Below, in pieces: positions 1-9,840 of a stretch of 64,000 nucleotides of DNA (positions are counted from its first letter, which is position 1; every line of letters begins with the position of its first letter). The position numbers were made by a program, and so were the translations under genes. This DNA comes from an uncultured SAR86 cluster bacterium. GTDB lineage: Bacteria > Pseudomonadota > Gammaproteobacteria > Magnimaribacterales > D2472. Below the pieces are notes generated by a model, which saw only the letters and a program-made list of their open reading frames with translations, was not told the DNA's origin and searched no databases. The stretch spans positions 1-64,000 of the forward strand of contig CACEAP010000002.1 of assembly GCA_902557645.1 (NCBI GenBank). The letters are read 5' to 3'.

Positions 1-1028
1 GTTTGAACTTGAACTTCTATTGGAACGGCGTCTAAAGCTAATAATGCTGTATGAAGTCCCTGATAACCATTAGATTTAGGAATAGCTATATAGTCTTTAA
101 ATCTTTGCTCAATTGGTTTATAGCAATTATGAATTATGCCTAGGCAACGATAGCAATCATCAGCAGAATTAACAATAATTCTAAATGCATACACATCTAA
201 AATTTCTGAGAATGGTTTATGCTTTACTTTTATCTTTCTATATATGCTATAAAGATTTTTTTCTCTACCCTGAACAGTACTTAAAATGCCATTATTTTTT
301 AAATGAGCTTTAATTTCCTTCCTAATTTTATAAATAATTTTCTTTCGGCCGCCGCTTGATTTTTTTATAGCAGACTGGAGCATTTTTGCTCTTAATGGAT
401 GAAGGCACTTAAAAGCTCTATCTTCAAGCTCCGCTCTAACATCTTGCATTCCTATTCGAAGTGCTAGTGGCCCAAATATCTCAAGTGTTTCTTTGCATAC
501 ATATATTTGTTTATATCGTGGCAAATGATTAATAGTTCTCATGTTATGCAGCCTGTCACATAGCTTTACAACAATAACTCGAACATCATTAGCCATAGCT
601 AAAGCCATCTTTTGAAAGTTATTTGCATTCCTTTCAGCTTTATCTTCGAGCTCTATTTTTCCAAGCTTGCTAACGCCATCAACTATATTTGCAATATCCT
701 TATTAAATATTTTTTCTAAATTAATTTTTTGAACATCGCAGTCTTCTAAAACATCATGCATAAAGCCAGCACATATAGAATCTGCATCCATGCCTAACTC
801 TAAAAGAACTTGAGCGACTGCTGTGGGGTGGGAAATATAATCTGATCCGTCTTTCCTTTTTTGACCCTCATGAGCTTGATGAGCAAATGTATAGGCTTTT
901 CGAATTAATCGAATATCTTTTTTACTTAGATATGATTTAGCTTCTATATAGAAGTCTTTTGGAAATTTTAATAAAGATTCAGGACTATCAAAATTGATTA
1001 AGTTATTTGGAAGAACTCTATCATTCAA
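1..1028 (-). CDS. spoT: Bifunctional (p)ppGpp synthetase/hydrolase SpoT, N-terminal part (cut by window edge)
   Basis: Makes and degrades the alarmone (p)ppGpp in the stringent response. About 342 codons are visible. The hydrolase domain is intact, with HDVLED near residues 91-96 and CDRLHNM near 157-163, so degradation should be active, unlike in RelA. The synthetase domain begins around residue 245 (DVYAFRIIV, then DYIAIPKSNGYQ near 312-323). It is absent from the ORF track because it is open at the window edge. I chose a TTG start: AGGAG lies 7 nt upstream, the nearby ATG is in a frame that stops at once, and an in-frame TAA lies just upstream. It is the last visible gene of the yicC-gmk-rpoZ-spoT run, 19 nt after rpoZ. 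Confidence 0.95.
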   Translation of the reverse strand, partial: MNDRVLPNNLINFDSPESLLKFPKDFYIEAKSYLSKKDIRLIRKAYTFAHQAHEGQKRKDGSDYISHPTAVAQVLLELGMDADSICAGFMHDVLEDCDVQKINLEKIFNKDIANIVDGVSKLGKIELEDKAERNANNFQKMALAMANDVRVIVVKLCDRLHNMRTINHLPRYKQIYVCKETLEIFGPLALRIGMQDVRAELEDRAFKCLHPLRAKMLQSAIKKSSGGRKKIIYKIRKEIKAHLKNNGILSTVQGREKNLYSIYRKIKVKHKPFSEILDVYAFRIIVNSADDCYRCLGIIHNCYKPIEQRFKDYIAIPKSNGYQGLHTALLALDAVPIEVQVQ

Positions 1029-1047
1029 AATAGCTCTCCTTTATATA

Positions 1048-1317
1048 TCACCTAGCTACTTCTGAGTCCTTTTCTTCAGGTGCTGCAAACTCATCTAATA
1101 GCACATCTTCTTCTAGGGTTTTATTAAGAGTCTCTCTATCAATTAAACCTTCCTCTATTTCTCTAAGTGCAACGATAGTAGGTTTATCATTATCCCACTC
1201 CACCATTGGCTCTCTGCTAGTTGTTGAAAGTTGTCTGGCACGCCCTGCAGCAAGTAAGATTAATTCAAATCTACTTGGAACTTTTTCTAAACAACCTTCT
1301 ACTGTAATTCTTGCCAT
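1048..1317 (-). CDS. rpoZ: DNA-directed RNA polymerase omega subunit
   Basis: Small subunit that helps assemble and stabilise RNA polymerase and forms part of a ppGpp-binding site in proteobacteria. The 89-residue protein opens with [10 protein letters not shown] and carries the [15 protein letters not shown] segment typical of omega. The last third is an acidic tail. The start is supported by CAGGAG seven bases upstream of the ATG. It sits between gmk and spoT in the same orientation, the standard gammaproteobacterial order, which links the alarmone enzyme with its polymerase target. Confidence 0.96.
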   Translation of the reverse strand: MARITVEGCLEKVPSRFELILLAAGRARQLSTTSREPMVEWDNDKPTIVALREIEEGLIDRETLNKTLEEDVLLDEFAAPEEKDSEVAR

Positions 1318-1354
1318 AATTTTCTCCTGGGGGCGTATTCTAAAGCTTTTATAC

Positions 1355-1981
1355 CTAATTAGACAATAAATCTTCTAAAACTTCAGAAATATGCTTAGCC
1401 TCATTATTTTGCACATTTCTATTTATGATTAAATTGTATAACTCATCTGCTGCCATATCAAAATTATCGTTTAAAACTCTGAAATCATAATCACTTGCAC
1501 TGTTAAGCTCTTCAATTGCGTTTTTTAATCTTTGATCTATGGCTTCTGGCGCATCTTCATTTCTATTTTCTAATCTTACTTTAAGATCTTTTATGCTTGG
1601 GGGTACTATAAAAATAGAAGTATTGAGTATATTTTTCCGTTTTATTTGATGAAAACCTTGCACATCAATATCAAGAATTAAATTAATGCCCTTTGATAAC
1701 TTGGAATTTACATAATCCTTAAGGGTTCCATATTTATTTCCGTGCACAATTGCAGATTCGATAAAAGCATCCTCTTCTTCAAATGTTGAAAATTTTTCTT
1801 GTGATATAAAGAAATAATCTTTGCCCTCTATATCATTTGATCTTGGAGATCTAGTAGTTGCTGATACAGATAATTCTATTAAAAAGCCGGATGCAGAGCC
1901 TCTTTTAATTATTTCTTGTATTAAAGATGACTTTCCTGCCCCTGATGGAGCTGAGATTATAAATAATTCTCCTTTATTCAT
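1355..1981 (-). CDS. gmk: Guanylate kinase
   Basis: Phosphorylates GMP to GDP with ATP in the cytoplasm. The P-loop [10 protein letters not shown] lies at residues 10-19, followed by the GMP-binding region ([14 protein letters not shown]) and the usual lid. The track extends the ORF upstream to 2020, but those 13 residues overlap the end of yicC and lie before the conserved [12 protein letters not shown] start. I place the start at the internal ATG one base after the yicC stop (TAA-T-ATG), giving 208 residues, the normal family length. No clear Shine-Dalgarno is seen, so translation is probably coupled to yicC. Confidence 0.95.
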   Translation of the reverse strand: MNKGELFIISAPSGAGKSSLIQEIIKRGSASGFLIELSVSATTRSPRSNDIEGKDYFFISQEKFSTFEEEDAFIESAIVHGNKYGTLKDYVNSKLSKGINLILDIDVQGFHQIKRKNILNTSIFIVPPSIKDLKVRLENRNEDAPEAIDQRLKNAIEELNSASDYDFRVLNDNFDMAADELYNLIINRNVQNNEAKHISEVLEDLLSN

Positions 1982-1982
1982 A

Positions 1983-2834
1983 TTATTCAATATTCTGGGC
2001 TTGCTCACGCATTTCTTCAACAGTTAGTTTCATTCCTAAAGCTAAATCTTTTAATGTTGGTTTATCTAATTTTACCGATAAAGTGCTAGTCTCTCTAAAT
2101 AGCTCTTGAAGAATAAAATCGATTTTCTTTCCTTTGGCTTGCTTTAATGCGAGCTCTTTGCTCAAAGCAATCAGATGAAATTCAATGCGTTCTAATTCTT
2201 CTGCAACATCGTGCTTAAGAATAAGTATTGCTGCCTCTTGGTGAAGTTTATCAATATCTAAATTAACTTCGAGTTGTTTTACTTTAGCGCTTAATGCTGC
2301 AATCCTATTCTTATTAATGGCTGGAATTGCACTTAATAATTTCTTTTTTGTGGTCAGCATCTTTTGAATCTTTTTTTCAAAAACTGCCTGGATTCTCTTA
2401 CCTTCTTCGAGTCGGTTCTCTTTAAATTCCTTATATGCATTCAAAAAAACTTTCTTTAAGGTTACATCAGATATTTTATTATCTTGACGTGTTTCAAAGA
2501 TCCCTGGAAAATTTCTTATATCGGATAAAGAAATATTGTCTGAATTAATAATAGAAAAATCCTTTAGGACTTTTTGTAAGTTTTGCATAGATTTACTATT
2601 AATTGAGTATGAGTATGTTGGCGAATGATTAAATCCAAACCTAACATCTAAAGCACCTCTTTGAATCTTCTTTTGAAGAGTGCTTCTAATAAAAATATCT
2701 AACTTACTATTAAGATCATTTGGTTTAGTAGTAATTTCCATAAACCTATGATTGACAGACTTTATCTCACAAGTAACCTCGCCTGTTTTATCAATGTGCT
2801 TATACAAAGCATACCCTGTCATACTATTTAGCAT
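1983..2834 (-). CDS. yicC: YicC family endoribonuclease
   Basis: Member of the YicC family (N-terminal YicC_N and C-terminal DUF1732 domains), reported in E. coli as an endoribonuclease acting on small RNAs. The characteristic start MLNSMTGYA and the closing segment with VEEMREQAQNIE are present, and the 283 residues match the family. It directly precedes gmk with a one-base gap. A TACAAT hexamer lies 6 nt before the ATG, so a leaderless transcript is possible, but no good -35 is visible. Confidence 0.93.
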   Translation of the reverse strand: MLNSMTGYALYKHIDKTGEVTCEIKSVNHRFMEITTKPNDLNSKLDIFIRSTLQKKIQRGALDVRFGFNHSPTYSYSINSKSMQNLQKVLKDFSIINSDNISLSDIRNFPGIFETRQDNKISDVTLKKVFLNAYKEFKENRLEEGKRIQAVFEKKIQKMLTTKKKLLSAIPAINKNRIAALSAKVKQLEVNLDIDKLHQEAAILILKHDVAEELERIEFHLIALSKELALKQAKGKKIDFILQELFRETSTLSVKLDKPTLKDLALGMKLTVEEMREQAQNIE

Positions 2835-2882
2835 TTCTACATTGTATTTTTTCTAACAAAGAAGTTCTATATAAATTGCTTA

Positions 2883-3662
2883 TTAAAATACAAAACCTAA
2901 TTCTCTTAATCTCTCACTAGAGATCTTCCTTATCGAGTCATTTGTATTATTAAAATATTTGTTGAAATCTTGAGATCCAATAATATTCATGAAATATTCT
3001 TCGTAAGTTATCGAGCTAGACGAGCAATTGAATAAGTGATTATTTAAATATAGCTCTTCTTTTAAAGCAAAAGCTATAATCCTTGCACATTCATCTCTAT
3101 GTAACCTATTTAAATATTTATTGGATAAATCTCTTTTAATGCCATTAAAATTTTCAACAAAATCTTTTAGCCAATTAGTATTATCATCATACAATCCGCT
3201 TAGCCTTAAAATTAAAGAATTGGATTGAAAAAGTGATTGGATATTTTTTTCATATTCTAGGATGATGGATCCGCGATAGTCTGAAGGCTCAGGAGTATTT
3301 AACTCTGTCAGCTCCCCTTCTTGATGGGAGCCATAAACTCGGGTTGAAGAAATCCCTATGAAGGATTTAAATTCAATATCTTCCAAAGATTTATTGATGG
3401 TTTTAAGAGGTTCGATAAAACCTAACTTATAGCCATTCTCAGAAAAATCGGTTGGCTTTGGAAAAAAAATAACCGAATCAAATTTTTTCTCTGGAGCTTT
3501 GAATGGTTCCTGATTTAACCAATCCCACTCTATTAATTTAGTGCCTTTATATTTTTTAGGTGACCTAGTTAATCCATAGATAGCTACATCCTTGTCTAAA
3601 AGCTGTGCTTCTAGTCTTTGCGCTAGATCACCAAAACCAATAATTAATATATTCTTTTTCAT
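2883..3662 (-). CDS. NAD(P)-dependent epimerase/dehydratase-like protein (YeeZ-type extended SDR)
   Basis: Rossmann-fold protein resembling the atypical extended short-chain dehydrogenases of the YeeZ/NAD-epimerase type; the substrate is unknown. The N-terminus shows the dinucleotide-binding start KKNILIIGFGDLAQRL, a GxGxxA variant. SSTRVYG near residue 106 carries the usual Ser/Tyr motif region, with the YxxxK lysine position not obvious. At 259 residues it is slightly short for the extended family. It is the promoter-proximal gene of the run leading to yicC, gmk, rpoZ and spoT, with 48 nt before yicC, and diverges from recG across 43 nt. Confidence 0.75.
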   Translation of the reverse strand: MKKNILIIGFGDLAQRLEAQLLDKDVAIYGLTRSPKKYKGTKLIEWDWLNQEPFKAPEKKFDSVIFFPKPTDFSENGYKLGFIEPLKTINKSLEDIEFKSFIGISSTRVYGSHQEGELTELNTPEPSDYRGSIILEYEKNIQSLFQSNSLILRLSGLYDDNTNWLKDFVENFNGIKRDLSNKYLNRLHRDECARIIAFALKEELYLNNHLFNCSSSSITYEEYFMNIIGSQDFNKYFNNTNDSIRKISSERLRELGFVF

Positions 3663-3670
3663 AATTTAAT

Positions 3671-3706
3671 TTAACAAATGTCTATATTAAAAGTAATATC
3701 TAATCG
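3671..3706 (+). promoter_or_regulatory. Sigma-70-type promoter for recG
   Basis: TTAACA at 3671-3676 and TAATAT at 3694-3699 are separated by 17 bp. A start point 6-7 bases after the -10 falls on the recG GTG at 3706, so the transcript may be leaderless. The region also separates recG from the divergent epimerase-like gene. Confidence 0.5.
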
Positions 3707-5766
3707 TGGCTAATTTTGATTTAGAAAATATTCCTGGCATTGGGCCCTCTTTAAAAAATAAACTTAATAGTATTGGTATTTTTAATAGTAATGACCTTTG
3801 TTTTCACTTGCCTATTAATTATCAAAATAGAACAAAACTTATTCAGTTAAGTAATGCTGAGATAGGTAATGAAATTTTTATTGAATGTAAGGTATCAAGT
3901 TGCCAAGTCTTATATCGACCAAGGAAAATGATGATTATCAAAGCTGCAGATCCTTCTAGATCTATTTTAATAAGATTTTTTTATTTTAATCCTGGTCAAG
4001 CAAAACAATTTAAAGCTAATAAAATTATAAGATTGTACGGTGTATTAAGAATAGGTAACTATGGATTAGAAATGATACATCCTGAATACGAGATTATAGA
4101 TAATCCTAATCTACCAACAGAACAATCTTTAACTGCGGTTTACAGAACTACTAAAGGGTTAAGTCAAAATCAGCTTAGAAAATTTATTAAGATTGCAATT
4201 AAAAAGTATGATCATAATAATGAGATTGATTTGAAAAAATATGGGCTTGTTTCAAAACTATCTTTGATTAACGCTCTTGGTCATATACATTTCCCTGATC
4301 AAAGTATCGCTATTGATGATATTGCCCCTGGAGGACATCATCCAGCTAGACAAAGGTTAATCAAAGAGGAAATGATAGCCTTTCAAGTTGGAATGGCTTC
4401 ATTAAAAGATAGGCAAGCTCATCTTAAATCACCAGCTCTTGATTGCCAGAGAGGTTGGTATGACAGTGTTCTAAATAATTTTCCTTATAGCCTTACTAAG
4501 GCTCAACAGAAAGTTGTTGAGGAGATAAAAAATGATATTAGTAGGACTGCTCCTATGATGAGACTAGTTCAAGGTGATGTTGGTTCTGGTAAGACTATTG
4601 TGGCAGCTATTGCTGCAGCTCAGTCTATAGATAATAATTCTCAAGTTGCTTTTATGGCTCCAACTACCTTATTAGCCGAGCAGCATTTCATAAATCTGCA
4701 AAACTATTTTCCGGACTATAAGGAGTCCATAGCATTATTAACTGGTGTAACTAAAGCCAAAGAAAAAGTAAAAATTAAAAATGGTCTCAAATCTGGATCT
4801 ATCAAATTAGTAATTGGGACGCATGCTTTATTCCAAGATGATGTAAGTTTTTTACTTTTAGGTTTAATTGTTATTGATGAACAGCACAGATTTGGAGTTA
4901 ATCAAAGACTATCTTTAAGATCAAAAAATATTGAAACTGCCCTACTGCCTCACCAACTTACACTAACTGCAACACCAATACCTAGAACAATGGCAATGAG
5001 TGTATATGCAAATATGGATATATCAATTATAGATGAATTACCTCCCGGCAGACTTCCAATACAAACTTCAACCTTAAGTCTTAACAAGAAAGACCAGTTA
5101 ATTGATAGGATTGAAAAAGCTTGCTCTGCGGGAAGCCAAGTTTATTGGGTTTGTGCACTTATAGAAGAATCTGAATTAATGAATGCTAATCCAGTTGAGC
5201 AAACATATGAGCAAATTACAAAGAGCATTCCATCGATTAAATGTAGCTTCCTGCATGGCAAAATGAAAGCTGAGGAAAAACTTGAAACCATTGATAATTT
5301 TAAAAATGGCAAGGTGCAAGTTTTGGTATCAACAACTGTTATAGAAGTAGGAGTCGATGTACCTAATGCTGATATCATGATTATTGAAAATGCTGAGAGA
5401 TTTGGTCTAGCTCAGCTTCATCAACTTAGAGGAAGAATCGGAAGAGGCAGTAAGCAAAGTCACTGCATCTTGCTTCACAATGACTCAATAGGCGATATTG
5501 CATATCAGAGGATGGATATACTTAAAAATTCTACAGATGGTTTTTATATTGCCGAAAAAGATTTACTAATACGAGGTCCTGGTGAAATTATGGGGTCGCA
5601 ACAGACTGGAGTAATTCCATTTAAGTATACTGATCTTATGCGAGATAGTGCATATCTCGAGGAAACCAAAGAAATTGCCGAGAAAATTTATAAAGATGAT
5701 AAAACAAATTCTGATAAATTGATCCAGAGATGGCTCTCTGGATCAATTGAATTTGCAGATGCTTAA
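3706..5766 (+). CDS. recG: ATP-dependent DNA helicase RecG
   Basis: Branch-migration helicase that remodels stalled forks and Holliday junctions. The 686-residue protein has the N-terminal helix-hairpin-helix-like start ([14 protein letters not shown]), a wedge/OB domain, Walker A GDVGSGKT near 290, the DEQH box (IDEQHRFG) near 390, TATPIPRT, and a C-terminal helicase domain with QLRGRIGRG. Only a GTG start fits the conserved N-terminus; no Shine-Dalgarno is seen and the promoter places transcription start on or next to it. In E. coli recG follows spoT-trmH; here it lies at the other side of the operon on the opposite strand. Its stop shares TTAA with the convergent pyrophosphatase gene. Confidence 0.97.
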   Translation: MANFDLENIPGIGPSLKNKLNSIGIFNSNDLCFHLPINYQNRTKLIQLSNAEIGNEIFIECKVSSCQVLYRPRKMMIIKAADPSRSILIRFFYFNPGQAKQFKANKIIRLYGVLRIGNYGLEMIHPEYEIIDNPNLPTEQSLTAVYRTTKGLSQNQLRKFIKIAIKKYDHNNEIDLKKYGLVSKLSLINALGHIHFPDQSIAIDDIAPGGHHPARQRLIKEEMIAFQVGMASLKDRQAHLKSPALDCQRGWYDSVLNNFPYSLTKAQQKVVEEIKNDISRTAPMMRLVQGDVGSGKTIVAAIAAAQSIDNNSQVAFMAPTTLLAEQHFINLQNYFPDYKESIALLTGVTKAKEKVKIKNGLKSGSIKLVIGTHALFQDDVSFLLLGLIVIDEQHRFGVNQRLSLRSKNIETALLPHQLTLTATPIPRTMAMSVYANMDISIIDELPPGRLPIQTSTLSLNKKDQLIDRIEKACSAGSQVYWVCALIEESELMNANPVEQTYEQITKSIPSIKCSFLHGKMKAEEKLETIDNFKNGKVQVLVSTTVIEVGVDVPNADIMIIENAERFGLAQLHQLRGRIGRGSKQSHCILLHNDSIGDIAYQRMDILKNSTDGFYIAEKDLLIRGPGEIMGSQQTGVIPFKYTDLMRDSAYLEETKEIAEKIYKDDKTNSDKLIQRWLSGSIEFADA

Positions 5767-7784
5767 AATAATATTCCGTTAAGTGGAAGCAGTGAAGAAA
5801 TTACAAGACTTACCATAGCCATAACATTAATTAAAATGTTCATTGATGGTCCTGAAGTGTCTTTAAAAGGGTCTCCTACCGTATCTCCAACAACTACTGC
5901 TGAATGAGTATCTGAACCTTTGCCGCCTAAGTTACCTTTCTCTACATATTTCTTTGCGTTATCCCATGCGCCGCCTGCATTTGCCATAAATAGAGCTAAA
6001 GCCACACAACCTAATAAACCTCCAGCCAACATGCCACCAAGTGCTATAGCGCCTAAACCGAAGCCAACTACTGCCGGCATAGCTACCGCTATAATTCCAG
6101 GCAACATCATTTTTTTAAGCGCTGCTTTTGTAGCAATTTCAACACATTTTTCAGAATCAGGATCAGCAGTGCCTTCCATTAAACCTGAAATCTCTTTAAA
6201 TTGTCTTCTGATTTCATTAATCATTTCGAATGCTGCATCTCCTACAGCCGTCATAGTTATAGATGATATTAAAAATGGAATACATATACCTATAAACATT
6301 CCTACAAGAACCATTGGATCAGTTAATGACAGAGCAAAAGCATCGCCATATGCAAATGCAACTTGAGCAGAATATGCTGAAATAATTGCTAAGGCGGCTA
6401 AAGCTGCAGCTCCAATAGCAAACCCTTTACCGATTGCTGCAGTAGTATTACCTAGCTCATCTAATGAATCTGTTATGTCTCTTACTTCTTTGCCCATTCC
6501 AGACATTTCTGCAATACCTCCAGCATTATCTGCTACAGGACCATATGCATCAATTGCCATAGTAATTCCAACAGTAGAAAGCATTCCAACAGCTGCTATA
6601 CCTACCCCATAAACACCAACAACCCCAGCTCCACTTGCTAATGAGGTAGAAACAAGAATTATTGTGGCTAAAATTAAAATAGGGATTACTACAGATTGCA
6701 TTCCAACTGAAAGTCCAGAAATCATAACTGTTGCAGAACCTGTTTCACCAGATTCAGCGATCTTTTTAACAGGAGCGCTGCCTGTATAGTATTCAGTTAT
6801 TAATCCAATAAGAACTCCACCAACGGCACCTGAGATTACGCACCATAATACAGCCATTGGTATATCCCCCATACTGTTCATTAAAAAATATGCCATCACA
6901 ATAAATATTGCTGGTGCAAGCAAAGTACCTGATCTTAAAGCGCTGGCTGGCTCTTTAGCAGATCTTAATTTGACTATAAAAATTCCTAATATTGAAGCAA
7001 CTAAACCAGTTGCAGCAAGACCTAAAGGGAGAAACATTAAACCTGAGTCTTTCATGGTGTATGCAATAGCAATAGAGGCAATCATTGATCCGCAGTAGGA
7101 TTCAAAAATATCAGATCCCATTCCAGCAACGTCGCCCACATTATCTCCAACATTGTCGGCAATAACCCCTGGATTTCTTGGATCATCTTCTGGTATACCA
7201 GCTTCAATCTTTCCAACTAAATCAGCTCCAACATCAGCACTTTTTGTAAAGATGCCTCCTCCAACTCTTGAAAATAAAGCTACAACTGATGCTCCCATTC
7301 CAAAACCTTCAAGGGCATGAACATGCGTACCACCATCAGCTGCATAAAAATAATATAAACCACCTAAACCAATTAAACCTAGCGAGGCTACACAAAGGCC
7401 CATCACAGATCCTCCGTAGAAAGAAACTGAAAGAGCTGCTGCTGCACCATCTTTTTGCGCTGCAGTTGCTGTTCTAACATTTGCCTTAGTGGCTGCATAC
7501 ATTCCGATAAAACCAGCCAACGATGAGCATGCCGCACCTACCACAACTGCAATAGCAGTTTCTGTACCAAGAAACATTTGAGCTAAAACTACAAGAACCG
7601 CAATAAATACTAATAAATATTTATACTCTGTTTTCATAAAAGCTAGAGCGCCAGCATGAATTTGATCGCCAATTTTTTTAACTTTATCTTCTCCATCAGG
7701 ATATTTCATAACAAGCATGTACACAACGAATGCTGCAATCATGCCAATAAGGCCTAATAGTGGTGGAAATAGTGCTATGTTCAT
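5763..7784 (-). CDS. hppA: Membrane-bound, K+-dependent-type ion-pumping pyrophosphatase
   Basis: Integral membrane pump that hydrolyses pyrophosphate to export H+ or Na+. It has many membrane segments. The catalytic loop [18 protein letters not shown] with [13 protein letters not shown] binds Mg-PPi, and the C-terminus keeps [15 protein letters not shown]. The stretch [10 protein letters not shown] has Ala where K+-independent enzymes have Lys, so this should belong to the K+-dependent subfamily, which includes Na+ pumps; ion choice cannot be read here. I start at MNIALFPP (673 residues) rather than the track start at 7820, because GGGGG lies just upstream. The 3' end shares TTAA with recG. 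Confidence 0.95.
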   Translation of the reverse strand: MNIALFPPLLGLIGMIAAFVVYMLVMKYPDGEDKVKKIGDQIHAGALAFMKTEYKYLLVFIAVLVVLAQMFLGTETAIAVVVGAACSSLAGFIGMYAATKANVRTATAAQKDGAAAALSVSFYGGSVMGLCVASLGLIGLGGLYYFYAADGGTHVHALEGFGMGASVVALFSRVGGGIFTKSADVGADLVGKIEAGIPEDDPRNPGVIADNVGDNVGDVAGMGSDIFESYCGSMIASIAIAYTMKDSGLMFLPLGLAATGLVASILGIFIVKLRSAKEPASALRSGTLLAPAIFIVMAYFLMNSMGDIPMAVLWCVISGAVGGVLIGLITEYYTGSAPVKKIAESGETGSATVMISGLSVGMQSVVIPILILATIILVSTSLASGAGVVGVYGVGIAAVGMLSTVGITMAIDAYGPVADNAGGIAEMSGMGKEVRDITDSLDELGNTTAAIGKGFAIGAAALAALAIISAYSAQVAFAYGDAFALSLTDPMVLVGMFIGICIPFLISSITMTAVGDAAFEMINEIRRQFKEISGLMEGTADPDSEKCVEIATKAALKKMMLPGIIAVAMPAVVGFGLGAIALGGMLAGGLLGCVALALFMANAGGAWDNAKKYVEKGNLGGKGSDTHSAVVVGDTVGDPFKDTSGPSMNILINVMAMVSLVISSLLPLNGILF

Positions 7785-7848
7785 ACGAACCCCCGTTTTT
7801 TTAAAAATGCATTCTATCAAATAAATCTATAAAAAGACTTATTTTTAA

Positions 7849-9099
7849 CTAATTATCGAATACTGTTTTATCTAGCATCTCTTCTGATTGTGCAACGATA
7901 CACGCCACCGTAGCATCCCCCGTAACATTTACAGAAGTTCTGATCATATCCAGAATTCTATCAACAGCCAAAATGATACCAATTGCTTCAAGAGGCAATC
8001 CAAATTGCTGAAGTATTATTACAAGCGTAATTGTTCCAGCCGAAGGAACTGCAGCTGCACCTATAGATGCAACTACTGCTAGTAAAACAACTTGAACATA
8101 TTGAAAGATTGATAAATCGATCCCGGACATCTGTGCAATAAAAACTGTAGCCATGCCTTGCATAATTGCTGTTCCATCCATATTAATGGTAGCTCCAACA
8201 GGTATAACAAATGAGCCTATATTTTTATTTACTCCAAGATCAGTGGTAACGGTTTTAAGAGTTACTGGAATAGTTGCAGCACTTGATGATGTTGAAAAAG
8301 CAAAAATTGCTGTCTCTTTAATTTTCTTAAAGAAGACAATGGGGCTCAAGTTAGTAAATATTTTGAGAAAAATTGAATACGTAACTATTGCATGAAAAAT
8401 TAGAACTGAGATAAGTAAAACAACATACATGACAGCTTCTTGAAAAATATCTAGGCCATCTGTAATTACAAATTTACCAATTAAACAAAAAACTCCTATT
8501 GGAGCATAGGACATTATCATTAAAACTAATTGCATAAATACTGTATTCAATCTTTCAAAAGATTCGCTAAGATTACCAGTTAGATGATTAGTTTTATTTA
8601 AAGCTAATCCAAATAAGATACTAAAAAATACAATTGCAAGCATTTGATTATTTGCCATTGCTTCAATTATGTTAGATGGAAAAATATCTAAAATTGTTGA
8701 ATAAACGCTTTGGCCTTCTGGTAATTTTTCTGGTGCAGCGATATTTGAAGAATAGCCTGCCCCTGGTTTAAATATTGAAGCAACCAATAGCGAGATGCTT
8801 ACTGCTATAGCAGTAGTCCCAAGATACAGACTTATTGTTTTGATTGTAATATTACCAAGACTGGTCAAGCTGCTTAGTGAAGAAATGCCAGATACGAGCG
8901 AAAAGAAGACCAATGGCACTATCAACATTTTAAGAAGATTTATAAAGATTGATCCGCCAAGATTAAAAATATAAACCTGAATGAAATTTTCAATAGAACT
9001 TGGGATAATATCTAAATAATATGCAATTGAGCCTAAAACAAAACCAAGAAACATTCCGAGTAAAATATTTCTTGTTAGATTTTTAGGCGTTTCGAGCAT
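7849..9099 (-). CDS. Dicarboxylate/amino acid:cation symporter, acidic amino-acid type (GltPh-like)
   Basis: Secondary transporter of the DAACS family (SDF, PF00375). At 416 residues it carries SSSAATIPVT (hairpin 1), NMDGTAIMQG (unwound helix 7), PSAGTITL (hairpin 2) and DRILDMIRTSVNVTGD (helix 8). The Arg in MIRTSVNVTGD aligns with Arg397 of GltPh, which binds the substrate side-chain carboxylate, and the Asn and Asp there are Na+ ligands. I therefore infer Na+-coupled aspartate/glutamate uptake; a C4-dicarboxylate substrate is possible. Its ATG shares one base with the rubredoxin stop (TAATG), so the two are translationally coupled. The pyrophosphatase gene follows 64 nt downstream. Confidence 0.93.
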   Translation of the reverse strand: MLETPKNLTRNILLGMFLGFVLGSIAYYLDIIPSSIENFIQVYIFNLGGSIFINLLKMLIVPLVFFSLVSGISSLSSLTSLGNITIKTISLYLGTTAIAVSISLLVASIFKPGAGYSSNIAAPEKLPEGQSVYSTILDIFPSNIIEAMANNQMLAIVFFSILFGLALNKTNHLTGNLSESFERLNTVFMQLVLMIMSYAPIGVFCLIGKFVITDGLDIFQEAVMYVVLLISVLIFHAIVTYSIFLKIFTNLSPIVFFKKIKETAIFAFSTSSSAATIPVTLKTVTTDLGVNKNIGSFVIPVGATINMDGTAIMQGMATVFIAQMSGIDLSIFQYVQVVLLAVVASIGAAAVPSAGTITLVIILQQFGLPLEAIGIILAVDRILDMIRTSVNVTGDATVACIVAQSEEMLDKTVFDN

Positions 9100-9269
9100 T
9101 AGATCTCTACCATGTCAAAATCTTCCTTTCCAACACCACATTCTGGACACAGCCAATCTTCAGGAACATCTTCCCAAGCTGTTCCTGGTTCTATACCGTC
9201 ATCAGGCCAACCTAATTCTTCATCGTATATTAGACCACATACGATACATTCCCATTTTTTAAAATCCAT
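9099..9269 (-). CDS. rubA: Rubredoxin
   Basis: Small one-iron electron carrier of 56 residues, missed by the track, which shows only an antisense shadow here. Translation begins [12 protein letters not shown] and contains the two metal-binding knuckles CIVCG and CPECG, the conserved aromatic/loop segment [12 protein letters not shown], and a [14 protein letters not shown] end. The protein fills the normal single-domain length. It is the first gene of a minus-strand unit with the symporter, and diverges from ubiC across 82 nt. Its redox partner, for example an alkane hydroxylase or rubredoxin reductase, is not in the window. Confidence 0.95.
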   Translation of the reverse strand: MDFKKWECIVCGLIYDEELGWPDDGIEPGTAWEDVPEDWLCPECGVGKEDFDMVEI

Positions 9270-9322
9270 AAAATACTCTTATAAAAATTTATAGCTAGTC
9301 TAAATATAAAAAAACTTCCGCG

Positions 9323-9328
9323 TATAAT
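9323..9328 (+). promoter_or_regulatory. Probable -10 element (TATAAT) for the ubiC-ubiA operon
   Basis: A perfect TATAAT lies 23 nt before the ubiC ATG in the 82-nt divergent spacer with rubredoxin. No good -35 is visible at 16-18 bp upstream, so the call rests on the -10 and position alone. Confidence 0.35.
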
Positions 9329-9351
9329 ATCAGATTTACCTATATTAATTA

Positions 9352-9840
9352 ATGAAGCTACAACAAATATCATCTTGGGATTTATTTGATAATATCAAAA
9401 ATAAATTAAATAGCAGCATAATTAAATCCTGGCTGCTTGAAGATGGTCCGATAACAAAAAGAATAAAATCATCATATGAATTTAAGCTTGAATTAATTCA
9501 AGATGAGGTTACTGAAGTCATTGATGCTGATAAAAAATTTCTTAATACTAATTCTAATGAGATAAGAGTTAGAGAGGTTATCTTATTAGGCAATGATAGG
9601 CCTTTGGTATATGCTCAAACTCTAATACCAGATACCACAATAGATAAAGGCCTGGCTGAACTTGGAAAAATTGGTAATAAGCCACTTGGGGATATTTTAT
9701 TTGAAAAAAATATCTTCACAAAAAAAGACGTAGTTTACGCTCAGTTTATTTTTGATAATAATTCTTTTTGGGGAAGAAAAATTAAATATACCGTCAAAAA
9801 TCAACCCTTTTCAGTTATGGAAGTATTTCTAATTAAATGA
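9352..9840 (+). CDS. ubiC: Chorismate--pyruvate lyase
   Basis: Converts chorismate to 4-hydroxybenzoate and pyruvate, the first committed step of ubiquinone synthesis. The 162 residues show the family pattern: SWLLEDGPITKRIK near the N-terminus, EIRVREVILLGNDRPLVYAQTLIP in the middle with the conserved Arg residues, and KPLGDILF near residues 116-123. The gene overlaps ubiA by 4 nt (ATGA), so product and next enzyme are made together. Similarity is moderate but the neighbour settles the assignment. Confidence 0.92.
   Translation: MKLQQISSWDLFDNIKNKLNSSIIKSWLLEDGPITKRIKSSYEFKLELIQDEVTEVIDADKKFLNTNSNEIRVREVILLGNDRPLVYAQTLIPDTTIDKGLAELGKIGNKPLGDILFEKNIFTKKDVVYAQFIFDNNSFWGRKIKYTVKNQPFSVMEVFLIK

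Noticed and set aside
5920-6366. 148-residue plus-strand ORF
   Set aside because: Shadow of the pyrophosphatase gene; low-complexity Pro/Ala/Ile composition with no family features.
9112-9294. Plus-strand 60-residue ORF of the track
   Set aside because: It is the antisense shadow of a clear rubredoxin on the minus strand with two CxxCG knuckles.
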